Below are positions 13,964 through 20,626 of a DNA stretch of 30,493 bases, piece by piece. The DNA lies in the NCBI GenBank assembly GCA_032250675.1, contig JAVVEY010000023.1, positions 1 to 30,493 of the forward strand, written 5' to 3'. Position numbers and translations under genes: made by a program. The notes below the pieces were generated by a model. That model was not told where the DNA came from. It saw only the letters and a program-made list of their open reading frames with translations, and searched no databases. This DNA is from Gaopeijia sp032250675 (GTDB taxonomy: Bacteria; Gemmatimonadota; Gemmatimonadetes; Longimicrobiales; Gaopeijiaceae). Each line of letters opens with the position of its first letter. The stretch's first letter is position 1.

Positions 13964-15022
13964 GTGCGACTCGCAGTGAACACCGGCGGCGGGGATGCGC
14001 CCGGATTGAATGCGGTCATCCGTGCGATCACGCTGGGTGCGTGTGCGCGAGGGTGGGAGGTGCTCGGGATCCGACGGGGCTACGACGGCCTCCTCTCCGG
14101 CGATGCGGATGGGATCGTGCGCCTCGACGAGCGATCGGTACTCGGTATCACGAACCTCGGGGGGACGATCCTCGGGACGACCAACCGCGGGAATCCCCTG
14201 CGCTGGCACGACGGTCGGGATCGGGGTGGAGAGATCGTCACGCGGCTCGGGGAGCTCGGGTGCGACGGACTGATCGCGATCGGGGGCGACGGCTCGCTCG
14301 GGATCGCCGCGGAGCTCGGCGCGCGGGGACTCAATGTGATCGGCGTGCCGAAGACGATCGACAACGATCTGGCCGCGACGACGATGACCTTCGGCTTTCA
14401 CACCGCGGTGCAGACCGCCACCGACGCGATCGGGAGGCTTCACTCGACCGCCGAGTCGCACCGCCGCGTGATGGTCGTCGAGGTCATGGGGCGGGACGCG
14501 GGGTGGATTGCGCTCTTCGCGGGACTCGGCGGTGCCGCCCACGTCATCCTGATTCCCGAGATCCCCTGGAACTTCGAGCGCGTCTGTGAGGCGATCGAGG
14601 GGTGCTATGTCGGCGACGCCGGATACGCGGTCGTGGTGGTGGCGGAAGGTGCGAGGCCCGAGGGGGGAGAGGTGCATGTGACGGAGATCAACACCCACGG
14701 CAGGCCTCGCTACGGGGGAATCGCGGAGCACCTCGCTGCGGAGATCACCGCGTGCACCGGGCACGAGTCGCGCTCGCTCGTTCTCGGCCACCTCCAGCGC
14801 GGCGGCGAGCCCACCGCGTACGACAAGGTTCTCGCGCTCCGCTTCGGCGCCGCCGCGGTGGAACTCGCCGCGCGGGGCGACTGGGGGTGCATGGTCGCGC
14901 TCGATCCCCCCGAGATCCACGCCGTGCCGATCGCCGCCGCCATCGCCAAGCTCAAGCTCGTCCCCCTCGACAGTGACGTCGTTCACACCGCGCGCAGTCT
15001 CGGGATCTCCTTCGGAGAGTGA
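13964..15022 (+). CDS. pfkA: 6-phosphofructokinase
   Basis: It phosphorylates fructose 6-phosphate in glycolysis. GTG 13964 is preferred over GTG 13952 because GGAGG sits five bases upstream and MRLAVNTGGGDAPGLN then begins at the nucleotide-binding loop, as usual. The product has 352 residues. Motifs are GGDGS (107-111), PKTIDND (129-135, catalytic Asp133), HRRVMVVEVMGRDAGWIAL, and QRGGEPTAYD. Gly110 with Lys130 is the combination seen in ATP-using group III enzymes. PPi-dependent enzymes have Asp at the first position and classical bacterial ATP enzymes have Gly at the second. ATP use is therefore likely but not certain. The allosteric behaviour cannot be read. Confidence 0.9.
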   Translation: MRLAVNTGGGDAPGLNAVIRAITLGACARGWEVLGIRRGYDGLLSGDADGIVRLDERSVLGITNLGGTILGTTNRGNPLRWHDGRDRGGEIVTRLGELGCDGLIAIGGDGSLGIAAELGARGLNVIGVPKTIDNDLAATTMTFGFHTAVQTATDAIGRLHSTAESHRRVMVVEVMGRDAGWIALFAGLGGAAHVILIPEIPWNFERVCEAIEGCYVGDAGYAVVVVAEGARPEGGEVHVTEINTHGRPRYGGIAEHLAAEITACTGHESRSLVLGHLQRGGEPTAYDKVLALRFGAAAVELAARGDWGCMVALDPPEIHAVPIAAAIAKLKLVPLDSDVVHTARSLGISFGE

Positions 15023-15096
15023 GCCTCCACCCTCCCTGCCCGGGCCACGTCAGGTCGGCACCTCTGACCCCTCGGTGGCGACCAGACTTCGTAGAC

Positions 15097-15112
15097 ACCA
15101 CACTAGTGTGGT
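15097..15112. promoter_or_regulatory. Perfect 16-bp palindrome upstream of the S9 peptidase gene
   Basis: ACCACACTAGTGTGGT is exactly self-complementary. It is centred about 45 bp before the peptidase ATG at 15149, in the 126-bp gap after pfkA. The position and symmetry suit a repressor or activator site. No clear -10/-35 pair is visible around it. Confidence 0.5.
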
Positions 15113-15148
15113 TCCGCATCCGATCTCTCCACTCCGACACGCACCGCC

Positions 15149-17662
15149 ATGACTCCGATATCCCGGATCGTCGCGATCCCCTCGCTCCTCCTGGCGACCC
15201 TCCTCGCCCTTCCCTCGCCCGCCGTCGCGCAGTACACGGCGGACTACATCCCGCAGGTCGTCCAGGGCGAGACCTTCCCGCTCTCGATCCGCTCGATCAT
15301 GCGCGCCGAGGAGATCGTGGGGCAGGCGCCCGCCGGCGTCCGCTGGAGCGCCGACGGCGAGACGGTCTACTTCACCTGGGTGCCGGGCGGAAATGCGTGG
15401 GACGCGGAACGCGAGTGGTACCGCGTCGACGCCGAGGGGGGCGAGCCGGTCCGCCTCACGCCCGACGAGGAAGACACGCTCGACCGCGTGACCGCGAGCG
15501 GCTCGATCTCGCCGGATGGCGAGTGGGAGCTGCTCGGTCTCGACGACGACATCTGGCTGCGTGACCGCGACTCGGGGGAGCTGGCGCGGCTCACCGCCAC
15601 GCGAGCCGACGAAGGGCAGGCACGGTGGAGCGCGGACGGAAGCGAGATCTTCTACCGCGCGGACGACGAGCTCTTCGCCCTCTCGGTGGAGAGTGGTCGT
15701 GTCCGACAGCTCACCGATATCCGCTCGGGGTCAGCGCCGAGCTTCGAGGAGCCCGAGGAGGAAGACGCGCAGCGCCGATTCCTGATCGAGCAGCAGCGCG
15801 AACTCTTCGACTTCATCCGGAGACGGACGCAGCGAGAGGAGGAGGAGCGTGCCGAGCGCGCGGAGGAGGCCGCCGCGCCTCGCGAGCCGGGTGAGCTCCA
15901 CCCGACGTGGGTTCCCGAGGGTGAACGGGTGGCGGCGATCGTGCCCAATGGTGACGCCACCCGGGTCGCGATCTTCACCGTCCGCGGTGGAGGATTCGGG
16001 GGCCGCGGCGGCGGTGGCGGCGGCGGTGGTGGCGGTGGCGGTGGTGGTGACGCGAAGGCCACCCCGGTTCCCTTCTGGATCACCGAGTCGGGATACACCG
16101 AACCGCGCGAGGTGCGCAGCAAGGTCGGCGACGGCGAGCCGGGCGAGTCGCGCGTGGGGATCATCGAGACCTCCACCGGCGAGGTCACCTTCGTGGACGC
16201 ACGGCCCGACGGCTTCGAGGGGGCGGTGAGTACGCAGCTCGTCGGATGGAACGACGCGGGCACGCACGCGCTGATCGCCGGCAGCTCGGACGACGACGAG
16301 AACCGCTGGCTCTGGACGGTCGAGGCGATCACGGGCGAGCGCACCCTGGTGGATCACCTGCACGACCCGGCGTGGGTGGGGCGGATCTGTGGCAGGTGTC
16401 TGGGCTGGCTCCCCGACGAGGACGTCGTCTGGTTCGCCTCGGAGGAGAGCGGCTACAGTCACCTCTACACCGTGCGCGCCGACGGCACGGACCGGCGGCA
16501 GCTCACCTCGGGGCCCTGGGAGGTGCAGAGCGTGGAGATCCTCGACGTCGATCGACACGAGGGGCGCGAGCGCTTCTGGGTGCAGACGAATGAGGGGAAC
16601 CCCGCGAACACCCACCAGGGGTGGCTCGCCTTCGACGGGGGCGCGATCGACTACGTCACCGAGGGGGACGGCCGCTTCGACGTCACGTGGTCTCCCGACC
16701 TCGATCGCGCCGCGGTGCTCGCGAACTTCGCGAACCGCCCCTCCGAGCTCTTCGTGGCCGAGGCCGATGACGTGATGGAGATGGAGGAGGTCACCACGAC
16801 GCCCACCGAGGAGTGGCTCTCCTTCAACTGGCTTCGGCCCGAGATCGTCCAGATCCCCGCGGATGACGGGATCGACGTGCCGGCGCGCATCTATCGACCC
16901 GCGGACCTCGGCGCGGAGCCGAATGGCGCCGCGGTGATCTTCGTGCACGGCGCCGGATACCTGCAGAATGTGCACAACGGATGGTCGAGCTATTACCGCG
17001 AGTACATGTTCCACCACTTTCTCTCAGCCAACGGCTACACCGTCCTCGATATCGACTACCGGGGCTCGGCCGGGTACGGGCGTGACTGGCGCACCGCGAT
17101 CTACCGCTTCATGGGTGGCGCGGATCTCTCCGACCAGGTCGACGGCGCCGAGTGGCTCGTCGCCAACGAGGGGATCGACGCCGATCGGATCGGCCTCTAC
17201 GGCGGGTCCTACGGCGGCTTCATCACCCTGATGGCGCTCTTCACCGCGGGCGACACCTTCAAGGCGGGTGCTGCGCTGCGCAGCGTGACCGACTGGGCGC
17301 ACTACAACGACGGCTACACCTCGAACATCCTCAACGACCCGCAGGAGGACGAGGAGGCGTATCGCCGCAGTTCCCCGATCTACCACGCGGAAGGCTTCGG
17401 GCCGGACCAGCACCTCCTCATCCCCCACGGGATGGTCGACACGAATGTGCACTTCAGCGACGTGGTGCGCCTCGCCCAGCGTCTGATCGAACTCGGCAGG
17501 GAGAATTGGGAGATGGCGGTCTACCCCGTCGAGGACCACGGCTTCGTGGTGCCGAGCTCGTGGACGGACGAGTACCGCCGGATCTTCGAGCTCTTCGAGC
17601 GGACGATCAGCGCGCCGGGGTGCACCGACGACGGCGGACTCTGCGCGGTGCCGGGGAGGTAG
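15149..17662 (+). CDS. Secreted S9 family (prolyl oligopeptidase/DPP-IV-like) peptidase
   Basis: The product has 837 residues. A Sec signal peptide ends at PAVAQ (about residue 27). An N-terminal beta-propeller of the DPP-IV type follows to about residue 560, with repeats such as VRWSADGETVYFTW and ARWSADGSEIFY. The alpha/beta-hydrolase domain contains VIFVHGAGYLQ, the nucleophile elbow GGSYGG with Ser687, Asp764 in HGMVDTNVHF, and His797 in VEDHGF, so the triad is complete. Enzymes of this family release dipeptides or cut short peptides after proline. A Glu/Arg-rich helix (about 195-240) and a poly-glycine tract (287-300) interrupt the propeller. The ATG has no obvious Shine-Dalgarno. It is predicted to be periplasmic, in peptide scavenging. 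Confidence 0.9.
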   Translation: MTPISRIVAIPSLLLATLLALPSPAVAQYTADYIPQVVQGETFPLSIRSIMRAEEIVGQAPAGVRWSADGETVYFTWVPGGNAWDAEREWYRVDAEGGEPVRLTPDEEDTLDRVTASGSISPDGEWELLGLDDDIWLRDRDSGELARLTATRADEGQARWSADGSEIFYRADDELFALSVESGRVRQLTDIRSGSAPSFEEPEEEDAQRRFLIEQQRELFDFIRRRTQREEEERAERAEEAAAPREPGELHPTWVPEGERVAAIVPNGDATRVAIFTVRGGGFGGRGGGGGGGGGGGGGGDAKATPVPFWITESGYTEPREVRSKVGDGEPGESRVGIIETSTGEVTFVDARPDGFEGAVSTQLVGWNDAGTHALIAGSSDDDENRWLWTVEAITGERTLVDHLHDPAWVGRICGRCLGWLPDEDVVWFASEESGYSHLYTVRADGTDRRQLTSGPWEVQSVEILDVDRHEGRERFWVQTNEGNPANTHQGWLAFDGGAIDYVTEGDGRFDVTWSPDLDRAAVLANFANRPSELFVAEADDVMEMEEVTTTPTEEWLSFNWLRPEIVQIPADDGIDVPARIYRPADLGAEPNGAAVIFVHGAGYLQNVHNGWSSYYREYMFHHFLSANGYTVLDIDYRGSAGYGRDWRTAIYRFMGGADLSDQVDGAEWLVANEGIDADRIGLYGGSYGGFITLMALFTAGDTFKAGAALRSVTDWAHYNDGYTSNILNDPQEDEEAYRRSSPIYHAEGFGPDQHLLIPHGMVDTNVHFSDVVRLAQRLIELGRENWEMAVYPVEDHGFVVPSSWTDEYRRIFELFERTISAPGCTDDGGLCAVPGR
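16007..16048 (+). repeat. GGY codon repeat encoding 14 glycines
   Basis: Fourteen consecutive GGC/GGT codons encode Gly287-Gly300 inside the peptidase propeller, preceded by GGGFGGR. The codons are mixed, so it is not a pure trinucleotide run, but length changes by slippage would stay in frame. It probably forms a flexible surface loop. Confidence 0.8.
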
Positions 17663-17669
17663 CTGCAGA

Positions 17670-17684
17670 CCGGGTCGCGCCCGG
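17670..17684. terminator. Short hairpin between convergent genes
   Basis: CCGGG-TCGCG-CCCGG lies in the 22-bp gap between the peptidase stop and the stop of the minus-strand small gene. It could terminate both directions. The stem is only 5 bp and no T-tract follows on either strand. Confidence 0.3.
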
Positions 17685-17990
17685 CTACTCGCGACCGTCG
17701 TTGCCGGCGCCGCCCCCGGGCGGTGGCGTCGCCCACGGGGGCTCCGTGGTCTGATTGCCCGGGAAGGGGGACTCCGTGGTGGACGGAGCCGACTCAAGAC
17801 CGAATCTCATCCCCATCCCCATCCCCATCATGAATCTGCTGAAGTTGATGGCGTGCAGAGACTCGGGCGCGGCGAGCGTCCGGATGACCGGCACGCTCCA
17901 CGCCATCCCCCGGGCCACCTTGAAGAGGAAGGCCCGACGGTCGTCGTCTGCGACGTCCCGCTCGGTGTCGGGATTCGGATCAGCGTCCAT
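17685..17990 (-). CDS. Small Tat-signal-like protein with an MGMGM run, 101 aa
   Basis: Residues 1-17 are acidic (MDADPNPDTERDVADDD). R18-R19-A-F-L-F-K follows, close to the twin-arginine consensus, then a hydrophobic stretch (GMAWSVPVIRTLAAPESLHA, 28-47) with a possible cleavage after HA. The mature part would begin INFSRF, contain MMGMGMGM (54-61), and end in a Pro/Gly/Thr-rich tail. The 'RRxFL...aPvI.tL' layout recalls small proteins found next to HprK-like kinases and PqqD in RiPP-type loci. The gene follows such a kinase gene by 32 bp. No Shine-Dalgarno is clear at ATG 17990. A modified secreted peptide is one hypothesis; a plain Tat-exported small protein is the alternative. Confidence 0.65.
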   Translation of the reverse strand: MDADPNPDTERDVADDDRRAFLFKVARGMAWSVPVIRTLAAPESLHAINFSRFMMGMGMGMRFGLESAPSTTESPFPGNQTTEPPWATPPPGGGAGNDGRE

Positions 17991-18022
17991 ACGTCAAAGG
18001 TGCCGCGCACCACCGATCGGTG

Positions 18023-18730
18023 TCAACGCGCGTCGTCGAGGAGGGCGCGCGCGGCGGCCCGGGCGTCGCCGTACTCCACCCGGTACGCAGATGCCGATTC
18101 GGCGACCCGGATCAGGCGTTCGAGGCTCTCTTCGGGGGGCGCTCCGGTGGCGTGCAGCGAGGCGGTGAGGGCGCGCAGCACCGTCACGGTGTCGAGCGGC
18201 TCGACGGTGAGCGATGCGCCCCGGACCCACTGCACCACGGCGATGCGTCGTACCGGTGCCCCCGGCGCGCCCCAGCCGCAGAGCGGCGCGGGATCGACCG
18301 CGAGATCCCCATCACTCCCGCCGAGCTTGAGAAGCCGGGGGAAGGGGTGCACCCCGTGGTCGTCGAGGACGACGACATCGTCTCCATGGACGGGGCGGCC
18401 CAGGTCGCACCACGCGTGCGCCAGCGTCGACTTGCCCGCGCCCGAGGGACCGAGCGCGAGGATCGCGCCGCCGCCCGGAAGCGCCGCGGCGGCAGCGTGG
18501 AGGTGCGTGCGCCCGGTGTCCGATCGGAGGAGGTGCAGCACGACCTCGTGCTCGAGGGTGAAGGCCACCTCCGGATCATCGGGGGCGACCCGCACGTCGG
18601 GTGGATCGGACGCTGCGGCGGTGGCCGTGACGACCTCGAACCCCGCGAGGAGGTTTCGCACCTCGACGCCCGCAGGCTCGGGCACCTCGACGCGGCATTC
18701 GTGCTCCATCCATCGCACGGTGAGGCGCAC
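18023..18730 (-). CDS. HprK-like P-loop kinase
   Basis: The product has 235 residues and starts at GTG 18730 with AGGAG eight bases upstream. The N-terminal 75 residues are beta-rich. A Walker A, GPSGAGKS (94-101), follows, with HGDDVVVLDD (115-124) matching the acidic motif of HPr kinase C-domains. The protein is shorter than true HPr kinase/phosphorylase and lacks its N-domain. It therefore belongs with the HprK-related kinases that usually sit beside PqqD-like and small peptide genes. No HPr or PqqD gene is in the window. It is 16 bp after the symporter gene and 32 bp before the small Tat-like protein, its obvious candidate partner or substrate. The true substrate is unknown. Confidence 0.75.
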   Translation of the reverse strand: MRLTVRWMEHECRVEVPEPAGVEVRNLLAGFEVVTATAAASDPPDVRVAPDDPEVAFTLEHEVVLHLLRSDTGRTHLHAAAAALPGGGAILALGPSGAGKSTLAHAWCDLGRPVHGDDVVVLDDHGVHPFPRLLKLGGSDGDLAVDPAPLCGWGAPGAPVRRIAVVQWVRGASLTVEPLDTVTVLRALTASLHATGAPPEESLERLIRVAESASAYRVEYGDARAAARALLDDAR

Positions 18731-18746
18731 CTCGTCGGCTCCTGCG

Positions 18747-20456
18747 CTACGGCGCGGTGCGCGCCGATGGGGTGGAGGGCGGTGGCGTCATCACGAAGCT
18801 GAGCAGCGTCCCGACGACGAGCACCATCCCCACCCCGATCGGGTTCCACCAGAGCCACCCGACCTCGGTGCTGAAGTTGACGAAGACGACGGTCCCGACG
18901 CCGCAGAGCACCCCGAGGAAGGCGGGTGTACCGTGCGCGCGTGGCACGAAGAAGGCGAGGAGGAAGGCGCCGAGGATCGAGCCGTAGACGAGTGAGCCGA
19001 CCTCGTTGACGAGCTCGATCAGCGATCCACCCTGCCCGGCGCGCAGCGCGAAGCCCCACGCCGTGATCCCCCAGAAGAGGGTGGCGAGGCGCGAGACGGT
19101 GAGGTAGTGCGCGTCGGTCGCGTCGGTGCGGAACCACCGACGGTAGAAGTCGATCACCGTCGCGCTCGAGAGCGCGGTGAGCTCGGAGTCGATCGACGAC
19201 ATCGCGGCCGCGAAGACGGTCGCGATCATCAGCCCCACGAGCCCGACCGGAAAGTAGGTCGTGAGCCAGGTCGGGAAGATGTAGTTGGTGTCGTTCGACT
19301 CGGACCCGCGGATGTCGGTGACGATCGCCTTGGCCGCCTCGCGCAGCCCGAGGAGTGTCGCGTCCTGCGACGCCAGCGTGAGCTCGAGGTCCCGCGCCCC
19401 TCCGCCCCCCAGGTCCCGCGCCTCGAGGATCGCCATGACCGTCGTGCGGCGTTCCGCGTGCGCGTCGGCGAAGCGCACCGAGAGCGCCTCGAACTCGGCG
19501 GCGCGCTCGCTCTCCATCACCGTGCGGACCTCCGCTTCGTTGAAGACGATCGGCGGCTGCTCGAAGTGATAGAAGGCGAACATCAGCACCCCGATCCCGA
19601 GGATCGCGATCTGCATCGGCACCTTCATGAAGCCGTTGAAGATCAGCGAAAGCCGGCTGTCGCGTTCCGAGTTCGCGGTCAGGTAGCGCTGCACCTGGCT
19701 CTGATCGGCGCCGAAGTAGCCGAGGAAGAGGAAGGTGCCCCCGATCAGCCCGGACCAGATCGTGTAGCGACTCTGCGGGTCCCAGGTGAAGTCGATCGCG
19801 TTCCACATCTGCTGGACGCCCCCGATGTAGGCGGCGTCCGCCACGCCCACCCCCTCGGGCAGCCCGGCGACCATGAAGAGGATCGCGAGGACGATCCCGC
19901 CGAACATCATCAGCATCTGCACCACATCGGTCCAGATCACCGCGGTGATCCCGCCGGTGACGGTGTAGCCGATCGTGAAGACCGCCATGATCGAGATCGT
20001 GATCCGCTCATCCCACCCGAGGATCGTCGAGAGGACGATCGCCGGCGCGTACATGATGACGCCGGTTCCCATCGCGCGGCCCACGAGGAAGAGGAAGGAG
20101 GCCAGCGAGCGGGTCTTCGCGTCGAAGCGCTCTTCCAGGTACTCGTAGGCCGTGAAGAGCTTCGCCCGGTAGAAGAAGGGCACGAAGACCACCGAGAGGA
20201 TGATCATCGCGAAGGGGAGGGGGAGGTACGTCTGCACGAACCGCATCCCGTCGGTGTAGCCCTGACCCGTGGTGCCGATGAGGGTGATCGCGCTCGCCTG
20301 CGTGGCCATCACCGAGAGCCCGATCGCCCACCACGGCATCGTCCGGTTGCCGAGGAAGAATCCCTCGACGCCCTCGTTGCGACGACTCTGCCAGAGGGCG
20401 AATCCGAGGACCCCGAAGAGGTAGGCCGCGAAGACACCCCAGTCGATTCCCGTCAA
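18747..20456 (-). CDS. Sodium:solute symporter (SSS family)
   Basis: The start is TTG 20456 with GGGAGG six bases upstream. Its first bases overlap the stop of the 57-aa gene (TTGA). The product has 569 residues. It begins at TM1 (WGVFAAYLFGVLGFALW) and shows the family pattern FFLGNRTMPWWAIGLSVMATQASAITL, YEYLEERF, LGYFGADQSQVQRYL and FAAAMSSIDSELTALSS. A hydrophilic loop of roughly 90 residues, rich in Glu and Arg (after FYHFEQPPIVFNE), is inserted between transmembrane segments. Substrates of this family include sugars, sialic acid, amino acids and nucleosides. Its own cannot be read, but coupling to the PIG-L deacetylase suggests a deacetylated sugar product. This is inference. Confidence 0.88.
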   Translation of the reverse strand: MTGIDWGVFAAYLFGVLGFALWQSRRNEGVEGFFLGNRTMPWWAIGLSVMATQASAITLIGTTGQGYTDGMRFVQTYLPLPFAMIILSVVFVPFFYRAKLFTAYEYLEERFDAKTRSLASFLFLVGRAMGTGVIMYAPAIVLSTILGWDERITISIMAVFTIGYTVTGGITAVIWTDVVQMLMMFGGIVLAILFMVAGLPEGVGVADAAYIGGVQQMWNAIDFTWDPQSRYTIWSGLIGGTFLFLGYFGADQSQVQRYLTANSERDSRLSLIFNGFMKVPMQIAILGIGVLMFAFYHFEQPPIVFNEAEVRTVMESERAAEFEALSVRFADAHAERRTTVMAILEARDLGGGGARDLELTLASQDATLLGLREAAKAIVTDIRGSESNDTNYIFPTWLTTYFPVGLVGLMIATVFAAAMSSIDSELTALSSATVIDFYRRWFRTDATDAHYLTVSRLATLFWGITAWGFALRAGQGGSLIELVNEVGSLVYGSILGAFLLAFFVPRAHGTPAFLGVLCGVGTVVFVNFSTEVGWLWWNPIGVGMVLVVGTLLSFVMTPPPSTPSARTAP

Positions 20457-20626
20457 GGACCGCCTCCCACCGGGCCGAGGTCGAGATTCAGCGTGGCGGT
20501 GATCCAGATCAGAAAGAGGATGCAGGCGACGCCCCATACCGCGAGCGTCACGTAGATCGAACGCCAGCTCTTCCAGGGTCCGCCCGGAACGTTGTCGTCG
20601 CGCTCCTTCCGAAGGGGCTCGGTCAT
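20453..20626 (-). CDS. One-TM small protein, candidate symporter accessory subunit
   Basis: The product has 57 residues. The first 23 are polar (MTEPLRKERDDNVPGGPWK). One transmembrane helix follows at about 25-46 (IYVTLAVWGVACILFLIWIT), then a short Gly/Pro tail. Its ATG overlaps the PIG-L stop (ATGA) and its TGA overlaps the symporter's TTG start, so the three genes are translationally coupled. Several SSS transporters are known to have a small membrane partner encoded directly upstream (for example YhdT with PanF). By analogy this may be such a partner. No sequence relationship to those is claimed. Confidence 0.75.
   Translation of the reverse strand: MTEPLRKERDDNVPGGPWKSWRSIYVTLAVWGVACILFLIWITATLNLDLGPVGGGP

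Noticed and set aside
19107..20555. A plus-strand open frame of 482 codons opposite the SSS symporter
   Set aside because: It is charged, repetitive shadow sequence with no motif. The symporter on the other strand is unambiguous.
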